DNA of 64,000 nucleotides, from NCBI RefSeq assembly GCF_002846335.1, contig NZ_PJMQ01000001.1:62001-126000 (forward strand), in the 5' to 3' direction. The position numbers and the translations under genes were made by a program. The notes below the pieces were generated by a model, which did no database searches, was not told the origin of the DNA, and saw only the letters and a list, made by a program, of their open reading frames with translations. Source of the stretch: Janthinobacterium sp. 61. Its GTDB lineage: Bacteria > Pseudomonadota > Gammaproteobacteria > Burkholderiales > Burkholderiaceae_D. Shown here in pieces: positions 1 through 8,089 of this stretch; position 1 is the first letter of the stretch; each line of letters opens with the position of its first letter.

Positions 1-28
1 TTTTGCGCAAGCGAATATGATGCCGGCT

Positions 29-62
29 ATGCGTGAAGTGACCCGCAATATGATTCACGCAT
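29..62. repeat. 9-bp inverted repeat ATGCGTGAA / TTCACGCAT
   Basis: Two perfect 9-bp arms (29-37 and 54-62) are separated by 16 bases, about 100 bp upstream of the DMT transporter start at 163. The spacing is compatible with a dimeric regulator's operator or with a weak hairpin; there is no T run, so it is not an intrinsic terminator. Its regulator, if any, is not visible in the window. Confidence 0.4.
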
Positions 63-162
63 GAATCATCCCCAGCCTTACCTGGCATTTATATTTACAA
101 CGCCTGGGAAAACCGTCGCGATGCGCAGCAGGTTTGCCCAGGTGTACTCAAAGAGGTTAGTC

Positions 163-1062
163 ATGTCTGATCGCCGCGCTGTTGCGCTGGTGTTGCTGTC
201 GGCCGCCGGTTTCGGCAGTTCCGCTGTGTTTGCCAAGGCGGCATATGCGTCCGGGGTCAACCCGTCGACCATGCTGGCCTTGCGTTTCGTCATCGCCGCC
301 ATGTTGCTGCTGCCGCTGGTGTGGCTGGGCGGCTGGCGCTTGCCACGCGGCCGCCTGCTGGCCGGCTACATGCTGATGGGCCTGATGTACACGGCCCAGT
401 CGCAAGGCTATTTCAATGCCCTGATGTATGCCAGCAGCGGCCTGTGCGGCATGTTGCTGTACGTGTATCCCGTGCTGGTGACCATACTCGCGCTGGCGCT
501 GGGCTGGGAAAAGCTGGACCGCCGCATGCTGGTGCTGATGGCGCTGGCGATTGCCGGCATGGCCATCACCCTGGGTGGCAAGCTGCAGGGGCAGCCCATC
601 GGCATCGCCCTGGCATTGATGGCGGCCGGCGTGTACGCCGTGTACATCCTGTTTGGCAACAGCCTGTCGAAAAGCCGCGAGAATATTCACCCGTTGGCCG
701 CTTGCGTGGTGATCCTGGGTACGGCTGGCCTGTCGAATACTGCGATTGCCTTGTGGCAAGGCGTGTCCTTGCCGGGCACGGCGACGGGCTGGCTGGCCGT
801 CAGCGCCATCGCCCTGTTCTCGACGGCCATCGCGATTGCCGCCTTCTTTGCCGGCGTGGCGCAAATCGGCGCGGCCAAGGCCTCCATCATTTCCACCTTT
901 GAACCTGTCATCACGATGGCGTTCGGCGTGACTTTGCTGAAGGAATCCGTCAGCGGCACGCAATTGCTGGGCGGCGCCATGGTACTGGCCGCCGTGGTCT
1001 TGCTGGCGCAGCGGCCCTCGCCCAAGGTGGCGGCCATGCCGGCCGTGCAGGCGAGCGCCTGA
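163..1062 (+). CDS. EamA/DMT-family inner-membrane transporter
   Basis: A 299-residue hydrophobic protein made of two EamA-type halves (about residues 5-135 and 150-285), each with about five membrane helices, as in the RhaT/YdcZ/PecM-like drug/metabolite transporter superfamily. Members export or import small metabolites such as amino acids; the substrate cannot be told from sequence. I start it at ATG 163, preceded by AGAGG at 151-155, rather than the in-frame upstream ATG at 61, whose extra 34 residues are not membrane-like and lack family character. The first half opens with the typical G-x-G-S-S-A-V-F-A-K pattern. It is a single-gene unit closed by a strong terminator. Family assignment is firm; the substrate is unknown. 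Confidence 0.88.
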   Translation: MSDRRAVALVLLSAAGFGSSAVFAKAAYASGVNPSTMLALRFVIAAMLLLPLVWLGGWRLPRGRLLAGYMLMGLMYTAQSQGYFNALMYASSGLCGMLLYVYPVLVTILALALGWEKLDRRMLVLMALAIAGMAITLGGKLQGQPIGIALALMAAGVYAVYILFGNSLSKSRENIHPLAACVVILGTAGLSNTAIALWQGVSLPGTATGWLAVSAIALFSTAIAIAAFFAGVAQIGAAKASIISTFEPVITMAFGVTLLKESVSGTQLLGGAMVLAAVVLLAQRPSPKVAAMPAVQASA

Positions 1063-1106
1063 ACTTTTTTCCTGAACTGATCGGCTGTATCGATCGGTCT
1101 CCTTTG

Positions 1107-1142
1107 GCGCCGCGACGGGTTTCCTGTCGCGGCGCTTTTTTT
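1107..1142 (+). terminator. intrinsic terminator after the DMT transporter
   Basis: A 10-bp GC-rich stem (GCGCCGCGAC at 1107-1116 with GTCGCGGCGC at 1126-1135) is followed by seven T residues (1136-1142). This is a textbook Rho-independent terminator that insulates the transporter from the haem operon. Confidence 0.9.
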
Positions 1143-1170
1143 GCGCGGAAATTTTGAACATAAATAAGTC

Positions 1171-1198
1171 TTGATTGCGAATGATTCTCATTTATAAT
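1171..1198 (+). promoter_or_regulatory. haem operon promoter with overlapping Fur box
   Basis: TTGATT (1171-1176), 16 bases, then a perfect TATAAT (1193-1198) form a sigma-70 promoter about 70 bp ahead of hmuS. Between and over these hexamers lies TGCGAATGATTCTCATTTA (1176-1194), which resembles the 19-bp Fur consensus with its AATGATTCTCATT core. Iron-loaded Fur bound here would cover the promoter, so the operon should be turned on by iron limitation. The Fur site is by pattern only. Confidence 0.8.
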
Positions 1199-1265
1199 TG
1201 ATTTCAAGATTCCACCACCACCAGCCAGCCCCTGCCAGCCAGTGTTCGCCTTGAAAGGAGACACC

Positions 1266-2360
1266 GTGTCGAGCACCTTCCCCATTTGCAATACCGAGCT
1301 GGTCACCAGTGAATTTGCCCGCCTGCGCCGTCAGAAAAAAGCCCGCCACCGCGACATCGCCGAGGACCTGGGCATTTCCGAAGGCGAGATGATTGCCGCG
1401 CATGCTGGCCTGTCGCTGGCCGATGGCGCCTTGCTGGGTGCTGAGCGCCTGCAGGCCGACTGGCCCGCCATCATTGCCGCCCTGGAACCGCTGGGCGAAG
1501 TCATGGCGCTGACGCGCAACGCCTCATGCGTGCATGAAAAGACGGGCGTCTACCGCAAGGCCAGCCACAACAACCATGTGGGCCTGGTACTCGGTGGCGA
1601 CATCGACTTGCGCGTGTTTTACCGCCACTGGGCGCATGGCTTTGCCGTACGCGAGATGGGAGAGCAAGAGGTGCAGCGCAGCCTGCAATTTTTCGATGCG
1701 GCCGGCCATGCCGTGCACAAGATTTTCCTCAAGCCGCAAAGCGACCTGGCCGCTTACGATGCGCTGGTGGCGCGCTTTGCGGACGCGGACCAGGCGGCAG
1801 GCATCGCCGTGACGGCGCCGCCGCCGCCGCCGGCGGAATTGCCCGACGCGCAGATCGACGTGGCCGGTTTTCGCGCCGCCTGGGCCGACTTGCGCGACAC
1901 GCATGATTTTTTCACCGTGCTGAAAAAATACTCGGTCTCGCGCCTGCAGGGCCTGCGCCTGGCCGAAGCGCGCTTCGTGCAGCAGATCGACAAATCCTGC
2001 GTGCTTGACCTGCTCAATAGCGCAGCCCTCGAAAAAGTGTCCATCATGGCTTTCGTCGGCAATGCCGGCATGATCCAGATCCATTCTGGCCCCGTGCACA
2101 AGATCGCCGTGATGGGGCCATGGATCAACGTCCTCGACACGCGCTTCAACCTGCATTTGCGCGACGACCAGATCGCCAGCGCCTGGGTGGTGAAAAAACC
2201 GACCGTCGATGGTCTGGTGACGTCCGTGGAACTGTTCGATGCCAAGGGCGACACCATCGTCATGTTTTTCGGCGAACGCAAGCCGGGCGTGCATGAGTTG
2301 TGCGAATGGCGCCATATCGTCGAAAGAGTGGCGCAGGAGGGCGAACTATGCGCCGCATGA
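1266..2360 (+). CDS. hmuS: haemin-degrading factor HmuS/HemS/ChuS
   Basis: A 364-residue cytoplasmic protein with the duplicated HemS/ChuS fold. The C-terminal half carries the very typical run I-Q-I-H-S-G-P-V followed by M-G-P-W-I-N-V-L-D and F-N-L-H-L-R, and the N-terminal half the H-A-V-H-K-I-F motif. Family members bind haem from the ABC importer and either store it or open the ring. I start at GTG 1266 because AAAGGAG sits at 1254-1260, five bases upstream; an in-frame GTG at 1242 lies before that site and is unlikely. It is the first gene of a Fur-controlled operon and overlaps hmuT by 13 bp. Identification is strong; whether it is degradative or only a chaperone is not decided by sequence. 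Confidence 0.93.
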   Translation: MSSTFPICNTELVTSEFARLRRQKKARHRDIAEDLGISEGEMIAAHAGLSLADGALLGAERLQADWPAIIAALEPLGEVMALTRNASCVHEKTGVYRKASHNNHVGLVLGGDIDLRVFYRHWAHGFAVREMGEQEVQRSLQFFDAAGHAVHKIFLKPQSDLAAYDALVARFADADQAAGIAVTAPPPPPAELPDAQIDVAGFRAAWADLRDTHDFFTVLKKYSVSRLQGLRLAEARFVQQIDKSCVLDLLNSAALEKVSIMAFVGNAGMIQIHSGPVHKIAVMGPWINVLDTRFNLHLRDDQIASAWVVKKPTVDGLVTSVELFDAKGDTIVMFFGERKPGVHELCEWRHIVERVAQEGELCAA

Positions 2361-3274
2361 TCGCCGCCAGCGTGGCGCGCCGCATCGCGCTGAAAAAAAT
2401 GGGCGCGGGAGCGCTGGCGCTGGCAGCGCCGATGCAGGTGCTGGCCGCCGTCAGCGACGCGGCCAAGCCGATTATCAAGGCGCGGCGCATCGTCAGCGTC
2501 GGCGGCGCCCTGACGGAAATCATCTATGCGCTCGAGGCGCAGGGCGAACTGGTGGGCGTCGATACCACCTCGCTGTATCCGGCAGTGGCGCAACAACTGC
2601 CGCAGGTTGGTTACGCGCGCACCCTGTCGGCCGAAGGCGTGCTGTCGCTGGCGCCCACGCAGCTGATCGCCACCGAGGAGGCGGGGCCGCAAGCGGTGCT
2701 GCGCCAGGTGCGCGACGCGGGCGTGCCGGTGGCGGTGCTGAACGCAAATAACAAATTCGAAGGCTTGCTCGCACGGGTAAAACAGGTGGGCCAGATCACG
2801 GGGCGCACTGACCCCGCCGCGCGCCTGGCGCAAGCCTTGCAACAGCAGTGGAACGGCGCCCTGGCCAAGGTGGGCCAGCGCAGCCACGCGCCCGTGCGCG
2901 TATTGTTCATCCTCGCCCATGCGCCCAACCAGGTGATGGTGGGTGGGCGCGAGACGGGCGCCGACGCCATGCTGGCGTATGCGGGCGCCGTCAACGTGAT
3001 GGGCGGGCAGGGTGGATTTTCCGGCTACAAGCCGCTCACGCCCGAAGCCGTGATCGCCGCGCGGCCCGACCTCGTCCTCGTCACGGACCAAGGGCTGAAG
3101 GCCTCGGGCGGCGTGGATGGCATATTGAAACTGCCAGGGCTGGCGCAGACGCCGGCCGGCCGCAAGCACCGCATCGTCTCGCTGGAAGCCATGCTGCTGC
3201 TGGGCTTTGGCCCGCGCATGCCACAGGCGCTGGCCGACCTGGACGCCGCCTTCGCGCAAGCCATGGCCGCATGA
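2348..3274 (+). CDS. hmuT: haem ABC transporter periplasmic binding protein
   Basis: A 308-residue exported protein of the TroA/BtuF-like class III binding fold. The N-terminus has paired arginines and a hydrophobic stretch ending in an A-x-A-type site near residue 34, so it is secreted. The mature part opens with R-I-V-S-V-G-G-A-L-T-E-I, the conserved first strand of haem and corrinoid binding proteins, and later has the N-V-M-G-G-Q-G-G-F-S-G-Y-K-P-L segment typical of HmuT/PhuT. It hands haem to HmuU. ATG 2348 is chosen because GGAGG lies at 2336-2340; it overlaps hmuS. It shares ATGA with hmuU (3271-3274), indicating translational coupling. Confidence 0.92.
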   Translation: MRRMIAASVARRIALKKMGAGALALAAPMQVLAAVSDAAKPIIKARRIVSVGGALTEIIYALEAQGELVGVDTTSLYPAVAQQLPQVGYARTLSAEGVLSLAPTQLIATEEAGPQAVLRQVRDAGVPVAVLNANNKFEGLLARVKQVGQITGRTDPAARLAQALQQQWNGALAKVGQRSHAPVRVLFILAHAPNQVMVGGRETGADAMLAYAGAVNVMGGQGGFSGYKPLTPEAVIAARPDLVLVTDQGLKASGGVDGILKLPGLAQTPAGRKHRIVSLEAMLLLGFGPRMPQALADLDAAFAQAMAA

Positions 3275-4323
3275 ACGTGGCTTCCGTGGTGTCCGTTGCT
3301 CCGTGGCGCTGGCCACGCTGGAGCGCAGGCGGGCTGCTGGCCGCCGCACTGGCTTGCGGTTTGCTCGCCGCCGTGCAGGCAGGTGCCGTGCCGGTGACCC
3401 TGGCAGACTGGCTGGCGCCGTTTCAATCTGGCGACGCGGCGCAGTCCGGCGGCGCCTATGTGCTGTGGCATATCCGCCTGCCGCGCGCCCTGTTCTCCAT
3501 CTTGATCGGCGCCGCGCTGGCGCTGGCCGGCGGCTTGACGCAAGGGCTGTTTCGCAATCCGCTGGCCGACCCGGGGCTGCTGGGCGTGAGCAGCGGCGCC
3601 GCCTGCGCGGGCGCGGCCACCATCGTCTTCGCGGCCAGCCTGCACGTGGCGCCCGAGTTGCGCGTATGGCTATTGCCGGCCGCGGCGTTTGCCGGCGCCA
3701 TGCTCATTTGCGTGCTGCTCGACAGGGTCGCCTGCTGGGCCACGCCCGGTTCCATCGTCGGCCTGCTGCTGACGGGCGTGGCGCTGAACGCCATCACGGT
3801 GGCTGTCATGGGCCTGTGCATTTACCTGGCCAGCGACGACCAGTTACGCACCCTGACTTTCTGGACCCTCGGCTCGCTGTCGGCCGGCAGCTGGCGCCAG
3901 GTAGCGGCCTAGCTGCTGGTGCTGGGCGGCGCGCTGTGGGCCACGCGTTTCCTGATGCGTTCACTCAATGCACTGGCGCTGGGCGAAGCGCAGGCGCTGC
4001 ACGTGGGCATCGACGTGGGCCGGCTGCGCACACAGGTGATTGTGCTGGTGGCCGTGCTGACGGGTTTTGCCGTCGCCTGGTGTGGCGGCATCGGCTTCAT
4101 TGGCCTGATCGCGCCGCACCTGGTGCGCACATGGATGGGGGCCGACCAGCGCCGCGTGCTGCCGCTGGGCATGCTGATGGGCGGCTTGCTGCTGCTGTTG
4201 GCCGACACGCTGGCGCGCACGGTCGCCATTCCCGCGGAAGTCCCCGTCGGTATTTTCACGGCCTTGCTGGGCGGGCCATTTTTCCTGATGCTGTTGCGGC
4301 GCTTCCGCCACAGCAGCACCTGA
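3271..4323 (+). pseudogene. hmuU: haem ABC permease HmuU, interrupted by an in-frame TAG
   Basis: FecCD-family permease that forms the inner-membrane haem channel with HmuV. The full frame would encode 350 residues, the normal family length, but codon 214 is TAG (3910-3912). Upstream, 213 codons run to W-R-Q-V-A-A; downstream the same frame continues at once with L-L-V-L-G-G-A-L-W and keeps the G-x-I-x-F-I-G-L-I-A-P-H coupling-helix motif and the P-A-E-V-P-V-G ending. So only one base has changed and there is no frameshift. An internal ATG at 3919 could restart a 134-residue fragment, but it has no good ribosome site. The start overlaps the hmuT stop (ATGA). Possible explanations are a recent null mutation, a suppressor tRNA or a read error. 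Confidence 0.88.
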
Positions 4324-4333
4324 AAGGATAAGC

Positions 4334-5122
4334 ATGACGCCCCTGCTGGAACTCTCTTTCGCCACCACGCAACTGGGCCAGCAGTACTTCGGTCCCTTCA
4401 ATGTGCAGGTACATGCCGGCGAGCGCATCGCCATCCTCGGTCCCAGCGGCGCGGGCAAGTCGACCCTGCTCAAACTGATGGCGCGCGAACTGCGTCCGCA
4501 GGCGGGCCAGGTGGCGTTCGCGGGCCGGCCGCTGGCGCAGTGGCCGCTGGCCGAACTGGCCCTGCGCCGCGCCGTCCTGCCGCAAGGTTCGAACGTGGCC
4601 TTCGGATTGCAGTGCGAGCTGGTGATCGGCCTGGGGCGGGTGGCGCGCCTGGCCGACCCGCAGCTGGAGCGGATCCTGCAGGACGCGGCCGCCCTGGCGC
4701 ATGCCGCGCATCTGCTGGGACGGCGCCTGGACACCCTGTCCGGCGGCGAACAGGCCAGGGTGCAGCTGGCGCGCATCTTCGCGCAAATGTGGGATGTGCA
4801 GGATGGCTTGATACTGGTCGACGAACCGCTGGCGGCGCTCGATCCCGGTCTGCAGTTCGATCTGCTCGATAGCCTGCAGCAGTTCTGTGCCGCGCGCGGC
4901 CACGCCGTCGTCGCCATCCTGCACGACATCAATCACGCCTTGCTGGCTTTCGAGCGGCTGCTGCTGGTGCGCTCGGGCCAGCTGGTCGCCGATCTCGCCA
5001 GCGGTGCCGGCGCCGTGCCGGCCCTTGCCGCGCTGTACGGCATCGCTCTGACGACGGCGACCAACAGCGATGGCGACGTGTGCGTCATCCCTGCCAGAAG
5101 CGCGGTCCGCAGGGCCGCCTGA
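4334..5122 (+). CDS. hmuV: haem ABC transporter ATPase
   Basis: A 262-residue ABC ATPase. Walker A G-P-S-G-A-G-K-S is at about residues 36-43, the signature L-S-G-G-E-Q at about 135, Walker B L-I-L-V-D-E-P at about 159-165, and the switch histidine in I-L-H-D-I-N-H near 198. It follows hmuU by 10 bases with AAAGGA just ahead of the ATG, and energises haem import from HmuT through HmuU. All catalytic motifs are intact, which argues that the damage in hmuU is recent. It ends one base from the stop of a convergent gene. Confidence 0.94.
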   Translation: MTPLLELSFATTQLGQQYFGPFNVQVHAGERIAILGPSGAGKSTLLKLMARELRPQAGQVAFAGRPLAQWPLAELALRRAVLPQGSNVAFGLQCELVIGLGRVARLADPQLERILQDAAALAHAAHLLGRRLDTLSGGEQARVQLARIFAQMWDVQDGLILVDEPLAALDPGLQFDLLDSLQQFCAARGHAVVAILHDINHALLAFERLLLVRSGQLVADLASGAGAVPALAALYGIALTTATNSDGDVCVIPARSAVRRAA

Positions 5123-5123
5123 T

Positions 5124-5558
5124 TCACCAGACGTCCGCCGCGCGCGGCCGCGCCATCTGGCCGCTGCTCAGCAGCCACACCATCAGGGCCTCGGCCTGTT
5201 CGCGCGTGGCCGCCACTTCCTGCACGATACCAAAGGCTTTCATGGCGCCGGTCGCCATCGCCTGCAGGCGCGCGCGTTGTTCCGCGTCCGCCTCGACTGA
5301 CACCAGGCCCCGGCAAAGGGCGGCCAGCGCTACCTTGTTGTGCTTGAGCCACAGGCCGCGCCGCTTGCGGTCGATGTGCGCTTCGTCGCTGCGTTCCTCT
5401 TCGAACAGCATGACGAACGGTACGCCGTGGCGCAGCAGGGCGTCCATGTCGTTTTCCCACAGCGGGGCATAGCCGGTGACGGCCGTTTCAGGGCGAAAGC
5501 GCACGATGGGAAAGTCGCTGACGTCGTGGATGGAAAAGTGTGCGGGATTCGGTTTCAT
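5124..5558 (-). CDS. unknown 144-residue protein at the end of the efflux operon
   Basis: I do not recognise this family. It is a soluble 144-residue protein without signal peptide or membrane helix. The first half resembles a small alpha/beta domain (hydrophobic strands around V-R-F and F-V-M-L-F) followed by charged E-E-E-R-S-D-E-A and then long amphipathic helices with W-L-K-H-N-K. Its ATG overlaps the stop of the outer-membrane efflux gene (ATGA at 5555-5558), so it is translated as the fourth gene of the MFS efflux operon. The fold recalls STAS- or SpoIIAA-like small proteins, but that is only an impression. Confidence 0.7.
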   Translation of the reverse strand: MKPNPAHFSIHDVSDFPIVRFRPETAVTGYAPLWENDMDALLRHGVPFVMLFEEERSDEAHIDRKRRGLWLKHNKVALAALCRGLVSVEADAEQRARLQAMATGAMKAFGIVQEVAATREQAEALMVWLLSSGQMARPRAADVW

Positions 5559-6994
5559 GGCGTGCTTCCTTGTGAGGTGGTTGAAAATGCTTGCCAGCCG
5601 CCGCCCAGCGCCTTGTAGACCTGGACCAGCGACAGCGAAGCGGTGGCGCGGCTGTCGACCAGCGCCGCTTCGTTGTTCAAGAGCGTGTTTTGCACATGCA
5701 GCACGTTGATCAAGTCCGTGCCGCCCTGGCGATACTGCAGTTCGGCGCTGCCCAGCGCGCGCCGTCCCTGTTTGACGGCTTCATCGAGGCTGGCCTGGCG
5801 GCGGGCGTTGGCCTGGTAGCTTGAGAGTGCATCTTCCACTTCGTGCCAGGCGGCCAGTACCGTCTGGCGGTAGGCGATGGCCGCTTCCTGCTGCTGCGCC
5901 TCGCGCAATTGCAGATTGCCGCGCAGGCGGCCGCCGTCGAACAGGGGCACGTTGAAGCCGGGGCCGAAGGCAAAGCGCTTGGCGTCCCAGCCGATGTCGG
6001 ACAGCTGCATCGCTTGCAAGCCGATGCTGCCCGAGAGCGTGATGCGCGGATAAAAATCGCCTTGCGCCACGCCGATGGCGGCCGTGGCCGCGTGCAGCTG
6101 CGCTTCGGCGCGGCGGATGTCGGGACGGCGCCCGGCCAGGCTGCTCGGCACGCCCAGCTGCACCTGCATGACCACGGCCGGAATGTCCTTGCCGGCCGCC
6201 AGTTCCGCCTGCAGGGACTGCGGAGGCAGCGCCAGCAAGAGGGCGAGGGCATTGCCCAGGCGCACTTCGCGCTGTTGCAGCGGCGGCAGGCGCGCTTCGA
6301 TGGTGGCCACGTGGGCCGCCGCCTCGGCCTCGTCGAGTTGCGACGCCGCGCCTTCCTGCAGGCGGATGCGGGTCAGGTCCAGGGTATGGCGGGCGATATC
6401 GAGCAGCTGCTGCGTGATGGCCAGCGTCTGCTGCGCGCCGCGCAACTCGATGTAGTCGCGCGCCGTTTCGGCCAGCACGGCCAGCAGCACGCCGCGTTGC
6501 GTTTCCAGGGCCACCTCGACCCTGGCGTCGGCCGCTTCCACTTCGCGCCGCACGCGGCCCCACAGGTCCAGCTCCCAGGCTGCATCGAGATTGCTTTGCC
6601 ACAGGCTGTAGGCGGATTGGCCGTTGTTGCGCGACGGGTCGCTCAAGCCTTGTGCGCTGTTACGCGCGCGGCCATAGCTGCCATTCGCGCCCAGGGACGG
6701 CCCTTGCGCGGCACCGGCCACGCCGCGCGCGGCACGGCTTTGTTGCAGCCGGCTGCTTGCCGCCAGCACGTCGAGGTTGGCGCCGGCGGCGCGCTGCAGC
6801 AAGGACGACAGGGTGGTATCGCCAAAGCTGTCCCACCAGCGCTGCTCGATGGCGCCATCCTGCCTTGCGGTGAAACGGGCATCCTCCGCCTGGTGCCATT
6901 GCTGTCCCAGATCGTTGTGCGGGCGCTGGAAGTCGGTGCCGACGCTGCCGCAGCCGGCCAGGCCCAGGGCCGTGATGAGTGCCAGTGCTTTCAT
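5555..6994 (-). CDS. outer-membrane efflux lipoprotein, NodT/OprM family
   Basis: A 479-residue TolC-like outer-membrane channel. The first 15 residues end in the lipobox L-A-G-C, so Cys15 is lipidated after signal cleavage. The body has two OEP repeats rich in long alpha-helices, with the family's G-R-R-P-D-I-R-R-A-E motif near the middle and the closing A-L-V-D-S-R repeat. It forms the exit duct for the HlyD-type adaptor and MFS pump encoded just upstream, with which it overlaps by four bases. Known family role: expulsion of drugs, aromatic acids or metabolites. The substrate is unknown. Confidence 0.92.
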   Translation of the reverse strand: MKALALITALGLAGCGSVGTDFQRPHNDLGQQWHQAEDARFTARQDGAIEQRWWDSFGDTTLSSLLQRAAGANLDVLAASSRLQQSRAARGVAGAAQGPSLGANGSYGRARNSAQGLSDPSRNNGQSAYSLWQSNLDAAWELDLWGRVRREVEAADARVEVALETQRGVLLAVLAETARDYIELRGAQQTLAITQQLLDIARHTLDLTRIRLQEGAASQLDEAEAAAHVATIEARLPPLQQREVRLGNALALLLALPPQSLQAELAAGKDIPAVVMQVQLGVPSSLAGRRPDIRRAEAQLHAATAAIGVAQGDFYPRITLSGSIGLQAMQLSDIGWDAKRFAFGPGFNVPLFDGGRLRGNLQLREAQQQEAAIAYRQTVLAAWHEVEDALSSYQANARRQASLDEAVKQGRRALGSAELQYRQGGTDLINVLHVQNTLLNNEAALVDSRATASLSLVQVYKALGGGWQAFSTTSQGSTP

Positions 6995-8061
6995 CGTGCG
7001 CTCACCTGTTGCAGCTGTTGGCGGCGCATGGCCGTATCGATGCGCACTTCGGCCGACATGCCCACGCGCAGGCGATGCTCGCCATCCTGGCCGGGATCGA
7101 GCGCGATCCTGACGGGGATGCGCTGCACCACCTTGGTGAAATTGCCGGTGGCGTTTTCCGGCGCGATGGCGGCAAACGTCACGCCCGTGGCGGGCGCGAT
7201 GCTGTGCACCGTGCCGTGCAGGAGCACGCCCGGATAGGCGTCGACGGCGATGCTGGCGGGCTGGCCCTGGCGCACGTGGGTCAGCTGGGTTTCCTGCAGG
7301 TTGGCGACGACGAAGCTGCGGTTCAAGGGCACCACGGCCATCAGGCTGGCGCCGGGAGCCACCAGGGCGCCGACGCGCACGGCACGGCGTCCCACGATGC
7401 CGTCGATGGGGGCGCGCAGCAGCGTATGCGACAAATCAAGTTCGGCCCGTTGCAGGCTGGCGCGGGCGCGCAGCAGGGCCGCTTCGGCCGCGCCTTGCTG
7501 CGCTTGCAAAATTTCCGTCTGCTTGCGGGTGGAAACCAGGGCGGCGCGGTTTTGCGCCAGGCGTGCGCGGCTCACGTCGAAGCGCGATTGCGCCTGCTGC
7601 GCGTTCTGCACGCTGCCCGCGCCCTGGCCGGCCAGATGCTGCGAACGGGCCAGTTCCTGCTGCGCCAGTTTGTCTTCCGCCTGGTTGGCGTCGACCAGGG
7701 TGGTGGCTTGTTCGATCACCGATTGCTGGCGCTGCAAGGTGGCGCGGGCATAGTCCAGCTGCGCCTCGGCGCCGGCTACTTCGGCGCGGGCGGCGGCGGC
7801 GGCGGCCTGGTAGTCGCGGTCGTCGATGCGCGCCAGCAGATCACCCGCCTTGACAGTCTGGTTGTCTTCCACCAGCACTTCCCGCACGATGCCGCCCACC
7901 TTGGGGGACAGTACGGTGTAGTCGGCGCTGACAAAGGCGTCGTCGGTGCTTTGTTCATCGCCATGGGCGAATAGCAGTTGCCAGGCGCAAAAGGCGAGGG
8001 CGCAGGCCAGCAGGGCCAGGCCGAGGATAAAAGCGCGCGAGCGCAGGATGGGGACATTCAT
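6991..8061 (-). CDS. HlyD/EmrA-family periplasmic adaptor
   Basis: A 356-residue membrane-fusion protein. A single N-terminal membrane helix (about residues 10-30) anchors it in the inner membrane. It is followed by a biotinyl-lipoyl-like half motif (G-G-I-V-R-E-V-L-V-E-D-N-Q-T-V), a long coiled-coil hairpin, the second half motif (R-A-P-I-D-G-I-V-G) and a beta-barrel domain. This is the EmrA pattern of MFS tripartite pumps. It links the 14-helix pump upstream to the NodT-like channel downstream, whose ATG overlaps its stop. Confidence 0.93.
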   Translation of the reverse strand: MNVPILRSRAFILGLALLACALAFCAWQLLFAHGDEQSTDDAFVSADYTVLSPKVGGIVREVLVEDNQTVKAGDLLARIDDRDYQAAAAAARAEVAGAEAQLDYARATLQRQQSVIEQATTLVDANQAEDKLAQQELARSQHLAGQGAGSVQNAQQAQSRFDVSRARLAQNRAALVSTRKQTEILQAQQGAAEAALLRARASLQRAELDLSHTLLRAPIDGIVGRRAVRVGALVAPGASLMAVVPLNRSFVVANLQETQLTHVRQGQPASIAVDAYPGVLLHGTVHSIAPATGVTFAAIAPENATGNFTKVVQRIPVRIALDPGQDGEHRLRVGMSAEVRIDTAMRRQQLQQVSAR

Positions 8062-8089
8062 GGTGAGGCTCTTTCGTAAAAATGAAAAC

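Noticed and set aside
1754..3349. 531-residue minus-strand frame
   Set aside because: Antisense to hmuS and hmuT; no family character.
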